In this document: positions 54,014 through 63,038 of the stretch, in pieces | Position numbering within the stretch: the first letter of the stretch is position 1 | Layout: every line of letters begins with the position of its first letter | Origin: an uncultured Gammaproteobacteria bacterium | Lineage (GTDB): Bacteria; Pseudomonadota; Gammaproteobacteria; Eutrophobiales; Eutrophobiaceae | DNA length: 64,000 nucleotides | Direction of reading: 5' to 3' | Assembly: GCA_943788005.1 (NCBI GenBank) | Contig: CALSOP010000001.1 | Span: 1-64,000 of the forward strand | Translations under genes and position numbers: made by a program | The notes under the pieces: generated by a model | Told to the model about the DNA's origin: nothing | What the model saw: only the letters and a program-made list of their open reading frames with translations | Databases searched by the model: none

Positions 54014-54940
54014 ATGGATAGATTAGCAAGCATGAATGTGTTTTCCGCTGTCGCTAGGCTCGGCAGCTTCGCTGCAGCAGCAGAAGAACTCGGTATATCA
54101 AATGCAATGTGTTCAAAATACATTAGCAATCTTGAAGACAATCTCGGCGCAAGATTACTTAATAGAACTACGCGACAATTGAGCCTGACTGATGTCGGTA
54201 GTGCTTATCAGAATAAAGTTATCGACATACTCACAGAAGTAGAAGCAGCGGAACAGTGTGTCTCTGAATTACAAGACAATCCCGTTGGGATATTACATAT
54301 CATGTCACCACCATCTTTTGGTTCTTTTCATATTACTCGTGCGATTAAGGGTTATAAGAAGCAATGTCCAGACGTCGAAATCGATCTAATCATGTCAGAC
54401 GATTTTGAAAACCTGGTGGATATGGGTATGGACCTTGCCTTTTGTGTCGGGGAACTGGAAGATTCCAGTGTTGTTGCATTAAAACTATCTTCCAGTCGTT
54501 TGATTGTTTGCGCCTCTCCAGAGTACCTGAAAGAGAATGGAACACCTCAAATTCCAAGTGATTTAAATGATCACGTTTGTATGAGCATGAGCAACAACCT
54601 AATCTTTTCACCTCAATGGACATTTAATACTGATGGCATAGAGACAACGATTGATACCAGAACTAATTATTTAAAATCCAATCATGCCGACTCCCTTCGG
54701 GTGGCTGCAATCAATGGTAGCGGATTGGTACAGCTTCCCACCTACATGGTCGGACTTGATATTCAATCTGAAAGACTCAAACCGGTATTGGAAAACTATG
54801 AACCTGAACCATTACCAATCAACCTGATCTACGCACACCGTAAACACATGTCGATGAAGATCAGAAGTTTTGTCAACTACATGAAAGATTATTTTGAATC
54901 CCCGCCTTATTGGGATAATTGGATGTTTGAAAAAAGATAA
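54014..54940 (+). CDS. LysR-family regulator, copy 1
   Basis: MDRLASMNVFSAVARLGSFAAAAEELGISNAMCSKYISNLEDNLGARLLNRTTRQLSLTDVG. Confidence 0.93.
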   Translation: MDRLASMNVFSAVARLGSFAAAAEELGISNAMCSKYISNLEDNLGARLLNRTTRQLSLTDVGSAYQNKVIDILTEVEAAEQCVSELQDNPVGILHIMSPPSFGSFHITRAIKGYKKQCPDVEIDLIMSDDFENLVDMGMDLAFCVGELEDSSVVALKLSSSRLIVCASPEYLKENGTPQIPSDLNDHVCMSMSNNLIFSPQWTFNTDGIETTIDTRTNYLKSNHADSLRVAAINGSGLVQLPTYMVGLDIQSERLKPVLENYEPEPLPINLIYAHRKHMSMKIRSFVNYMKDYFESPPYWDNWMFEKR

Positions 54941-54997
54941 GGAATAAAAAAGCAATTCATAAAGAGATTGATTTTGAAATAAGGCGTTAATAAAAAA

Positions 54998-55114
54998 ACA
55001 CACATCCTTGTGTATAAAATATTCATCCCCTCCTATCCCTAAGATGAAAACCTAATACTAGTTACAACTCTGGAAATTAATTTCCCAGCTACCGTTATTT
55101 TGTCATTCCAAAAC
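54998..55114 (-). pseudogene. Remnant of a third SnoaL-like gene 3' end plus terminator
   Basis: Translates to VLE*QNNGSWEINFQSCN-stop versus VLERQKDGSWKIKLQSWN-stop; stem-loop 54998..55014 at the same distance from the stop. Confidence 0.75.
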
Positions 55115-55143
55115 TAAGCCATTAATAGTGATTTAGTAAAAAT

Positions 55144-55161
55144 ATACACGTCCATGTGTAT
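55144..55161 (-). terminator. Stem-loop downstream of second SnoaL-like gene (repeat copy 3)
   Basis: ATACACGTCCATGTGTAT followed on minus strand by ATTTTTAC. Confidence 0.6.
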
Positions 55162-55205
55162 CGAATACTCATCCAAGCTCCTATCACTAAGATGAAAGTC
55201 TAAGG

Positions 55206-55646
55206 CTAGTTCCAGCTCTGGAGTTTAATCTTCCAGCTACCGTCTTTTTGTCTTTCCAAAACATTGGTGATGTTTCCATCAAGCTTGATTTCGTTACCGT
55301 CAGCATCAATCCTAATCGCTTCCCAAAGTTCTGTTGAATACGCAGTCTTACCTTTAACTTGCATAGCAACATTTGAAATGGAATATTCGTTGAAACCGGC
55401 TTCCCGTAAACTATCTAAATAATCAGTAATGGCTAACCGTCCTTCAAGAATTTCACTACTGGGTGGAAATACCATTGCATCCTTGGTGTATAAAGTAACT
55501 AAGTCTGTTGTGTTACCATTATCGAAACTGGTAACCCACAAGGAATCAAGCATTTCCATATCAGCGGTTTGCAGAGTATTCGTGGCTGCATAGCTTGCAT
55601 TTAATGGCAATATTGATAATAAAATCAGATATTTAATGTTTCTCAT
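55206..55646 (-). CDS. Secreted SgcJ/EcaC (DUF4440, SnoaL-like) protein, copy 2
   Basis: MRNIKYLILLSILPLNASYAA signal peptide; DAMVFPPSSEILEG; VLERQKDGSWKIKLQSWN. Confidence 0.82.
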   Translation of the reverse strand: MRNIKYLILLSILPLNASYAATNTLQTADMEMLDSLWVTSFDNGNTTDLVTLYTKDAMVFPPSSEILEGRLAITDYLDSLREAGFNEYSISNVAMQVKGKTAYSTELWEAIRIDADGNEIKLDGNITNVLERQKDGSWKIKLQSWN

Positions 55647-55710
55647 GATTGAAGCTCCTTTAATAAATATGAATTTGTGCGTTGGAAGAAATATAGGTGC
55701 TATCATCTTC

Positions 55711-55734
55711 ATGAACAACAGTGTTTTTGTTCAT
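55711..55734. promoter_or_regulatory. Candidate LysR operator, module 2
   Basis: ATGAACAA-CAGTGTTT-TTGTTCAT, perfect 8-bp arms. Confidence 0.55.
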
Positions 55735-55772
55735 GGATTCATTCCAAAAAAGACATAATCAGGTACATAAAG

Positions 55773-56693
55773 GTGGATAGGTTAACTAGCATGAAAGTAT
55801 TTGCCGCAGTCGCCAGACTCGGTAGCTTTGCAGCGGCAGCTGAAGAACTGGATATCTCGAACACCATGTGTTCTAAATTCATCCGTGATTTAGAGAGCAG
55901 TCTTGGTGCAAGGCTTATGAATAGAACGACCAGACAACTAAGCCTGACTGAAGTGGGTAGTACTTATCATAAAAAGGTTATCGACATACTCACTGAAGTT
56001 GAAGAAGCAGAACAGTGTGTATCTGAATTACAAAATGAGCCCGTTGGGACATTACGCATTATGTCGTTACCGTCTTTTGGATCATTTCATATTGCTCGCG
56101 CGATTAAAGGTTATAAAGAACAATATCCAAAAGTCGCCATCGAACTAAATCTTTCAGACGACTTTGACAACCTGGTTGATCGAGGTATGGACCTGGCTTT
56201 TCGCGTCGGCGAACTTGAAGACTCCAGTGTTGTCGCTTTAAAAATATCATCTAGCCGGTTGATTGTTTGTGCCTCGCCGGAGTACCTCAAACAAAATGGA
56301 ACGCCACAAACGCCGGAAGCATTAAAGGATCATGTTTGTTTGGTTACATCCAACAACGTCATATTCACACCACATTGGACTTTCAATATAGATGGTGTAA
56401 AAACAGAATTTGATATCAAGAGTGACTATTTAACCTCTAATATCGCAGATTCACTTCGCGTCGCAGCGATAAACGGTAGCGGATTGATACAACTGCCAAC
56501 TTACATGATCGGCCTTGATATTCAATCAGGCAGACTCGTGCCGGTATTAGAAAAATTTGAACCTAAACCATTACCAATCAACCTGGTCTATGCTCACCGC
56601 AAACATATGTCAGTAAAAATCAGAAGCTTTGTCGATTACATGCAAGGTTATTTTGAAACGCCTCCCTATTGGGATAAATGGATGTTTCAATAG
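55773..56693 (+). CDS. LysR-family regulator, copy 2 (GTG start)
   Basis: VDRLTSMKVFAAVARLGSFAAAAEELDISNTMCSKFIRDLESSLGARLMNRTTRQLSLTEVG. Confidence 0.93.
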   Translation: MDRLTSMKVFAAVARLGSFAAAAEELDISNTMCSKFIRDLESSLGARLMNRTTRQLSLTEVGSTYHKKVIDILTEVEEAEQCVSELQNEPVGTLRIMSLPSFGSFHIARAIKGYKEQYPKVAIELNLSDDFDNLVDRGMDLAFRVGELEDSSVVALKISSSRLIVCASPEYLKQNGTPQTPEALKDHVCLVTSNNVIFTPHWTFNIDGVKTEFDIKSDYLTSNIADSLRVAAINGSGLIQLPTYMIGLDIQSGRLVPVLEKFEPKPLPINLVYAHRKHMSVKIRSFVDYMQGYFETPPYWDKWMFQ

Positions 56694-56730
56694 AAGCATT
56701 GCTACATGTATTCGTCTTGAATAATTTTAA

Positions 56731-58053
56731 TCAGCCAAAATTCGTTCTCATGGTCAAAGCTCGATGTTCTTGAAAGACGACTCTGTCGCGACCATGTCCC
56801 TTTGCCAGCAACAATGCATTATCAGCAGAAGCAATCAATGAATCGATGTTTCCAGACATTCCGGTTTCGAAAGTACTGATACCAATACTGGCGGTTATCG
56901 TTATGTTATCTTTATAAGTTCTGCTAATCTTTTTTCTTAAATTCTCCGCATATCGAGATGCGTCTTCTGCATTACATTGCGGTAAAAGCATGACAAATTC
57001 TTCGCCGCCGAAGCGTGCTACCACATCCCCATCGCGACAATCATTACGTAATAATTCTCCTAACTGAACCAGGACTTCATCGCCTTTCGCATGACCATAG
57101 GTATCATTAATATTTTTAAAGTAATCAACATCCAGGTAAAAAAGGCTAATACAATGTTTATTGCGATTTGTCTGGGCCATATATTTCTCTGCAATATCCA
57201 GAAAACTCCTGCGGTTAAGACAACTGGTTAACATATCTATTGAGGCTTGTTCCACAAGTTCTGCTTGCTGGGTTGCTACTTGGTCGAATAATTTTTTTAA
57301 TACAATAAGATTTGAAACTCGCGCAATAAGCTCTGTTTCAATAGTCGGTTTAGCAACATAGTCATCAATACCCGCACTATAAAGATCAATCCTTCTGGAG
57401 ACATCGTCAAAGCCGGTCACGCCCAGTATTGGTACCCAGCCATCATGGTCCGCCTTACTGTTAATACCTCGGATACAACGCACCAATGAAAGACCTGTCA
57501 TAAGACCACTCAACATCAAATCTGTAATCACAAGATCAATGCCACCTTTGTGCATAAAGCATTCCCATGCTTCTTCAGCATTATCATAATGTTCAACTTC
57601 AAGTCCCATGTTTTCCAATATCAGAGTAGTTCGCATACTCTCTGCGCGACTATCTTCCACATACAATACTTTACCGGACACATCTTTTTTTATTTGCAAT
57701 CTCGCCAACGAATGAAGCTCCAGCGTAAACCGGTCAATATCTGACTTAAAAAAGACATCGGTAATCCCGGATTTTATCCAGGAACGCTCTCGATACATTC
57801 CCTCATTTGACGTGATTAGATAGATTGCCGTCGTTATCTCAGGCCAACGCTGACGAAATCGTTCCGCAAAATCAAGACCGCTACCATCCTCCAATACCAG
57901 AGAAGTGCATATGAATTCATAGTTTTGGTTTTCACAATTTGCTGTTGCATCAGAAATGCAAGTACAGGTATCACTGTCAATATGGCTCTCAGACAGAATT
58001 TTGGACAATTGCATCGCGTAGGACTGACTATTATCAATTATTAGTGCTTTCAT
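56731..58053 (-). CDS. Two-receiver response regulator with GGDEF domain (diguanylate cyclase)
   Basis: REC2 VLYVEDSRAESMR...DLVITDLML...YVAKP; GGDEF core ARFGGEEFVMLLP. Confidence 0.93.
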   Translation of the reverse strand: MKALIIDNSQSYAMQLSKILSESHIDSDTCTCISDATANCENQNYEFICTSLVLEDGSGLDFAERFRQRWPEITTAIYLITSNEGMYRERSWIKSGITDVFFKSDIDRFTLELHSLARLQIKKDVSGKVLYVEDSRAESMRTTLILENMGLEVEHYDNAEEAWECFMHKGGIDLVITDLMLSGLMTGLSLVRCIRGINSKADHDGWVPILGVTGFDDVSRRIDLYSAGIDDYVAKPTIETELIARVSNLIVLKKLFDQVATQQAELVEQASIDMLTSCLNRRSFLDIAEKYMAQTNRNKHCISLFYLDVDYFKNINDTYGHAKGDEVLVQLGELLRNDCRDGDVVARFGGEEFVMLLPQCNAEDASRYAENLRKKISRTYKDNITITASIGISTFETGMSGNIDSLIASADNALLLAKGHGRDRVVFQEHRALTMRTNFG

Positions 58054-58776
58054 TTATTTTTATTCTCTCAAGCAATTACGATATTTTTTCGTAAAGGGAT
58101 CCAGATAAAAAACTATGCATAAGGTGAGCCTGAAATAGTGATTTCAGTTATGTCTTCACTAACAACCTGATCTATATACTAATTTATTCCTCAAGGGCGG
58201 CTTTCTGCAGATTCTGCATCTAGATTAATGTCGTAATCGGTGTCAAATTTCTTCTCTTTGGCGACAAATTCAATCAAGCAATATCCTGGCGGATGGTCAT
58301 AAGCGGGGCATTTCCTCTAGGGGAAATTAGGTAACACGGATGTAATAGTTAAAGCTGAAACCGCCCCAACAGTGCAGGGGCGGTTAACAACTGAGTCTTC
58401 ATAGCTAACTTCATTTTATCTCTCCTTGAAAATTACGACTATCCATTTTCTTTCTCTCCCTGAGCTATCTCGACTATCCATATTCTTTCTCTCCTTGAAA
58501 TTCACGAGAAATACCATTTTCGAAATTTTGCTCTGAATTAGGCAGGGTAACGGCTCCCCTTAAAAACACTTAATACGCAATTGTGATGAAATTTTCTTGC
58601 TATAAACATACCCAATTTAGGGTAATTAGCAGCGCTATATATCATTCTATAAATTCATACAGAGTAGTTTCAGTAGAAAATATCAAATATATTCATATGG
58701 TTAGGCTTTATTCTGGTCTCAACATAGGAAAAACATTTTAAAAACCACGACGTGTTCACACTTTTTTAACACCCAA

Positions 58777-58791
58777 ATGTTGCGGCGCAGC
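58777..58791. promoter_or_regulatory. Candidate operator upstream of phasin 1
   Basis: TGTTGC-GGC-GCAGCA, 51 bp between site end and ATG. Confidence 0.45.
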
Positions 58792-58842
58792 ATATTAGGC
58801 GTATGATTGCACTTAATAAACATTATATCTTTGGAGTTGATT

Positions 58843-59157
58843 ATGGAAAACACATTCGAAAAGTTAATCGAGCCAATAAAGCAATTGAACGAACTAACAC
58901 TAAAAAGCATTGAGCAGATAACTGCAGTACAGCTCAAAGCGTTACAGGATAATGCAAAAATTGGTTTGTATGCTTTAAATACAGCGACAGAAATTAAAGA
59001 TATTGATTCATTTAAAAACTATATGGAAAGTCAGATTGCTGTCACTCAGTATGTCTCTGATAATGCAATAGTGGATGTTAAAGAAATTGCTGAACTGAGT
59101 AACTCCTATGCTACAGAGGCAAAGGACGTTGTCGAAAAATCAATTATTCCTGATTAA
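58843..59157 (+). CDS. Phasin family protein, copy 1
   Basis: MENTFEKLIEPIKQLNELTLKSIEQITAVQLKALQDNAKIGLYALNTATEIKDIDSFKNYMESQIAVTQ. Confidence 0.85.
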   Translation: MENTFEKLIEPIKQLNELTLKSIEQITAVQLKALQDNAKIGLYALNTATEIKDIDSFKNYMESQIAVTQYVSDNAIVDVKEIAELSNSYATEAKDVVEKSIIPD

Positions 59158-59180
59158 TATCTCCTGCTTTAGTTGTCCCT

Positions 59181-59210
59181 AAACCGCTCTTTTGAGCGGT
59201 TTTTGTTTTT
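59181..59210 (+). terminator. Rho-independent terminator after phasin 1
   Basis: AAACCGCTCTTTTGAGCGGTTTTTGTTTTT. Confidence 0.88.
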
Positions 59211-59330
59211 AAAACATCAATCAAACTTCATGTTCTAAAAGTAAATATTTAATGATTTATTTAGCGTCATAACATTCCAAAAATAGTAAATAATTAACAA
59301 TTTCAATTATTTATACTAAATTAATTATTT

Positions 59331-59345
59331 TGTTGCGTTGCAACA
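59331..59345. promoter_or_regulatory. Candidate operator upstream of phasin 2
   Basis: TGTTGC-GTT-GCAACA, 53 bp between site end and ATG. Confidence 0.5.
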
Positions 59346-59398
59346 TTTTAAGAGTATAATATCCGCCAATGATTAAATAAACTAATTGGAGAAATACA

Positions 59399-59713
59399 AT
59401 GAGCAACACATTTGAAAGTTTTTTGGCACCGATAAAAGAGTTAAATGAATTAGCACTTAAAAGCATTGAAGAAATTACAGCTCTTCAGGTTAAAGCTATT
59501 CAGGACACCACGAAGGTGAATCTCGACGCGCTTAAGTCTGCAGCTGATATTAAAGATGCTGATACGCTTCAGAAATATCTTACTGACCAAGTTGAGATTG
59601 CACAAAGCCTGTCAACTAAAGCAGTAGAAGATGCACAAGAAATGGCCAAATTGGGCGAATCTTATGCTAACAGCGTTAAGGAAATTGTTGAGAAATCAGT
59701 ACCTACTGTTTAA
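59399..59713 (+). CDS. Phasin family protein, copy 2
   Basis: MSNTFESFLAPIKELNELALKSIEEITALQVKAIQDTTKVNLDALKSAADIKDADTLQKYLTDQVEIAQ. Confidence 0.88.
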   Translation: MSNTFESFLAPIKELNELALKSIEEITALQVKAIQDTTKVNLDALKSAADIKDADTLQKYLTDQVEIAQSLSTKAVEDAQEMAKLGESYANSVKEIVEKSVPTV

Positions 59714-59736
59714 TACTGGTAACTGAAGCTACAACT

Positions 59737-59768
59737 AAAAAAAACCGCTCTTTTGAGCGGTTTTTTTT
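59737..59768 (+). terminator. Rho-independent terminator after phasin 2
   Basis: AAAAAAAACCGCTCTTTTGAGCGGTTTTTTTT. Confidence 0.9.
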
Positions 59769-59857
59769 CGCCTACATGGACGTAGGTGGTAGAACTGCGC
59801 TTGGAGCAAGCAGTCGAAAAACTATGGAGCAATTAAGCTCTTCTCAGTCCAAAGTAA

Positions 59858-60955
59858 CTAAGCGGCTTCATAAGTCGGGAAATCAGCTAAACCATCTTCC
59901 CTGGGTGTCCACCATAATTCCACATCTGCCTCAGGTGCTAAAGGCCAATCATTACTAAACCGCTCTACCAGATCCGGATTACTGATATAAGGCCGTCCAT
60001 AGGCGATAAGGTCGGCATTGCCGTCCGTAATGGCTTGTTCCCCAGTCTCTTGTGTATAACCACAATTGCCCATTAACGGACCATCAAAGACCTGACGAAA
60101 TTCATCCAGCGTCATCGGCTCACCCAGTTCATGAAAACCGAATGCCAGACCATCCATGACATGTAGATAGGCCAGGCCATACTGGTTTAACTGTTGCGCG
60201 ACATAAGTAAACGACTCTCGATAATCTGGTGAACCCATATCATTAAACACGCCGTTAGGTGCCAAACGGACCCCGACGCGTTCTGCTGGAACCTCCTCAG
60301 TAACAGCCTCAATTACTTCATCTAACATACGATATCTTTTTTCGATACTGCCACCGTATTCATCGCTACGCTGATTGGTACGCGACTGTATAAACTGGTC
60401 GAGCAGATAACCATTCGCACTATGGACCTCAACACCATCAAAACCGGCCTGCATCGCACGCTTCGCTGCATTCCTATAGTCCAGTATCGTTTGCTCTATC
60501 TCCTCAATGGTGAGCGCACGTGGCGTTTCATAGTCTTCTTTACCCTTTGGCGTATGGATCTCATCACCATTCAATTTGATAGCGGACGCTGAAACAGGTA
60601 GTTCACCATTATGAAAACTGCTATGTGATGCACGGCCACAATGCCACAATTGTAAAAATATCAGACCACCTTCTGCATGAACCTCATCAACAACCTGTTG
60701 CCATCCCTGCTGCTGTTCATCGTTATACATGCCGGGCGAATCGATCCAACCAATACCCTGTTCTGAAACAACGGTTGCCTCTGAAATGATCAATCCTGCT
60801 GATGCGCGCTGGCGGTAATACTTAGCCATCAGCTCATTCGGGATTCGCTCTTTACCAGCACGTGCACGCGTTAACGGTGCCAATACAACACGATTTTTTA
60901 ATTCTAATGATTCATTTAAAGAAAATGAATTTAACAAGGCACTATCTTTACTCAT
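59858..60955 (-). CDS. Old yellow enzyme/alkene reductase (NemA-like), second copy
   Basis: SLELKNRVVLAPLTRARAGKERIPNELMAKYYRQRASAGLIISEATVVSEQGIGWIDSPG. Confidence 0.92.
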   Translation of the reverse strand: MSKDSALLNSFSLNESLELKNRVVLAPLTRARAGKERIPNELMAKYYRQRASAGLIISEATVVSEQGIGWIDSPGMYNDEQQQGWQQVVDEVHAEGGLIFLQLWHCGRASHSSFHNGELPVSASAIKLNGDEIHTPKGKEDYETPRALTIEEIEQTILDYRNAAKRAMQAGFDGVEVHSANGYLLDQFIQSRTNQRSDEYGGSIEKRYRMLDEVIEAVTEEVPAERVGVRLAPNGVFNDMGSPDYRESFTYVAQQLNQYGLAYLHVMDGLAFGFHELGEPMTLDEFRQVFDGPLMGNCGYTQETGEQAITDGNADLIAYGRPYISNPDLVERFSNDWPLAPEADVELWWTPREDGLADFPTYEAA

Positions 60956-61011
60956 GAAGAATTTCCTTCTCAATATTTTTTTGAATGTATAAGACACTTC
61001 AATACTCGATC

Positions 61012-62004
61012 TTAAACAGTCACCACGATCTTCCCTTTTTGCTTGTTAGTTTCCATAAAGCGGTGTGCCTCGACAATCTCATCCAGACTAAAGCGATGCT
61101 CATCAATAATCGGTTTCAGATCTCCAGACTCTAGTAGATTAAAGACATATTCTCTGGCGCGTTCACATAGCTCTGGCGACTGCGTAATCTCAAACAAGGT
61201 ATACCCTCGGATAGTTAAGCCCTTGACTAGTGCTGGAAACAAAGGAAAAGGTGTCGGTTCAGGCGATAAAGCACCATATTCATATATAATTGCGCCTTTA
61301 GCCGCTGCATCCGCAAGATCAAGTAGCGTAGGTCCACCAACAGGATCAAACGTTAAATTTGCCCCTGCTCCTGATGTAATCTCCATCACCCTTTCTGCTA
61401 TATTTTCTTCATCGGTCACGATAACGTGATCAGCACCCGCATCAAGGAGAAATGATTTTTTGTCTGCACCACGTGTCGTCGCAATCGCCAATCCACCTAT
61501 TGCTTTAGTAAGCTGAATTGCCGCTAAACCAACACTGCTACTCGCTGCAGTTATCAAGACAACATCATCTTTTTTCATTTTTCCATATTCAATCAAAGCG
61601 CCATATGCCGTTATGTACTGCATCCAGATCGCTGCACCCTCAGCCGCAGAAAGCTTATCGGGATAATGTGCGACTGCAGTCACAGGCAAAATCGCAGATT
61701 CGCCATAGACGCCATAATCAACCATCGAGAAAGATGGAATGCTGCTCACACGATCCCCAACTTTAAAATCAGTCACACCGGTTCCAACCGCATCAACAAT
61801 TCCCGCAGCTTCATAACCTAGTTGAGAAGGTAATGTCGGAGTTTCTATATATTGTCCTTTACGAAAGACTACTTCAGCACGGTTCAATCCAATCGCCTCA
61901 ACCTTTACACGAACCTCAGCTTCTCCCGGCGCTACTAATGGCAACTCCTCCAGCTTAAGAACATCGGGCTGACCTAATTCATGAAAACGAACAATCCTGG
62001 GCAT
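61012..62004 (-). CDS. Zinc-type/quinone-reductase-like alcohol dehydrogenase (MDR family)
   Basis: LNRAEVVFRKGQYIETPTLPSQLGYEAAGIVDAVGTGVTDFKVGDRVSSIP; VLITAASSSVGLAAIQLTKAIG. Confidence 0.92.
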   Translation of the reverse strand: MPRIVRFHELGQPDVLKLEELPLVAPGEAEVRVKVEAIGLNRAEVVFRKGQYIETPTLPSQLGYEAAGIVDAVGTGVTDFKVGDRVSSIPSFSMVDYGVYGESAILPVTAVAHYPDKLSAAEGAAIWMQYITAYGALIEYGKMKKDDVVLITAASSSVGLAAIQLTKAIGGLAIATTRGADKKSFLLDAGADHVIVTDEENIAERVMEITSGAGANLTFDPVGGPTLLDLADAAAKGAIIYEYGALSPEPTPFPLFPALVKGLTIRGYTLFEITQSPELCERAREYVFNLLESGDLKPIIDEHRFSLDEIVEAHRFMETNKQKGKIVVTV

Positions 62005-62220
62005 TAGAAATAACTCCTATTAATTTAAATGATGATTTGTGGTAACTCATGTGTACATTTTTTTATAGAGAACACTATTTTTATACTGTACGAACAGAAA
62101 TAACAATTTCCATTTAACAGCCTGTCAGTTTATCTGTTGCACATAACGAGTCTGAACACTATAATTCATGTGGTTTATTTTGTAAACTAGGTTCCTATAA
62201 GTAACCAGCAAGAGTGATTA

Positions 62221-62601
62221 ATGACTAAATTAAAAGCCAATGTTTTTGCAGCAAAATGTTCGTCCAGAGAAGTCCTTGTTTTAATCAGCGAGAAATGGGT
62301 GTGCCTGATAGTTTGTGCGTTAAGCAAACAAAAGGTTTTACGTTTTGGTGAGCTCAAGCGACTCTGTGAAGGTGTGTCGCAAAAAATGTTGACCCAAACA
62401 TTACGAAAACTGGAACGTGATGGTTTAGTGATTCGAACAATATATGCCGATAAATTACCGCTAAAAGTTGAATATAAACTCAGCCCATTAGGAAATAATT
62501 TAGTTCCGGTAATCGAGCAAGTAAAGTCATGGGCTGAGACAAATATGAATAAAATTAATCAGCATAGAATGGCATTTGAGAAGAAAAATAATGCGGTATG
62601 A
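62221..62601 (+). CDS. HxlR-family transcriptional regulator
   Basis: VLISEKWVCLIVCALSKQKVLRFGELKRLCEGVSQKMLTQTLRKLERDGLVIRTIYADKLPLKVEYKLSPLG. Confidence 0.92.
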   Translation: MTKLKANVFAAKCSSREVLVLISEKWVCLIVCALSKQKVLRFGELKRLCEGVSQKMLTQTLRKLERDGLVIRTIYADKLPLKVEYKLSPLGNNLVPVIEQVKSWAETNMNKINQHRMAFEKKNNAV

Positions 62602-62619
62602 GCTGAGCGTTGAGCTTTA

Positions 62620-62973
62620 TTATTTATTCTTTAGTAAGTCCTTTAAATTTGCGAATGGCTTACCGGTACCATGCTCCCGATCAAGTTCGTTATTTGCTTT
62701 TGTCACCGACACATCTCTATCTAAATATTTTGCATGCTCATGATCATGACAATAGAGGCACAATAACTCCCAATTGCTGCCGTCTTCTGGATTGTTGTCG
62801 TGATTATGATCTTTGTGATGAACGGTTAATTCGATGATATTTTCTCTAGTAAATTCTCGCTTACATTTACCACAGACCCAAGGATACAGTTTTAGCGCCT
62901 TCTCGCGATAACCATGTCCTCTTGATTCGGCATTCCGCTTGGATTCTGCAACAACTTTATCTAGCTTATCCAT
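62620..62973 (-). CDS. HNH nuclease family protein (YajD-like)
   Basis: YPWVCGKCKREFTRENIIELTVHHKDHNHDNNPEDGSNWELLCLYCHDHEH. Confidence 0.88.
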   Translation of the reverse strand: MDKLDKVVAESKRNAESRGHGYREKALKLYPWVCGKCKREFTRENIIELTVHHKDHNHDNNPEDGSNWELLCLYCHDHEHAKYLDRDVSVTKANNELDREHGTGKPFANLKDLLKNK

Positions 62974-63038
62974 GAACCATTATTAGTAATTAGAGTTATA
63001 TGAGCTGTTATGAATACAATCAATGCCTACGAATGATT

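Noticed and set aside
62191-62207. GGTTCCTATAAGTAACC as an HxlR operator
   Set aside because: Arms match for only about 4 bp; too weak to support without comparative data.
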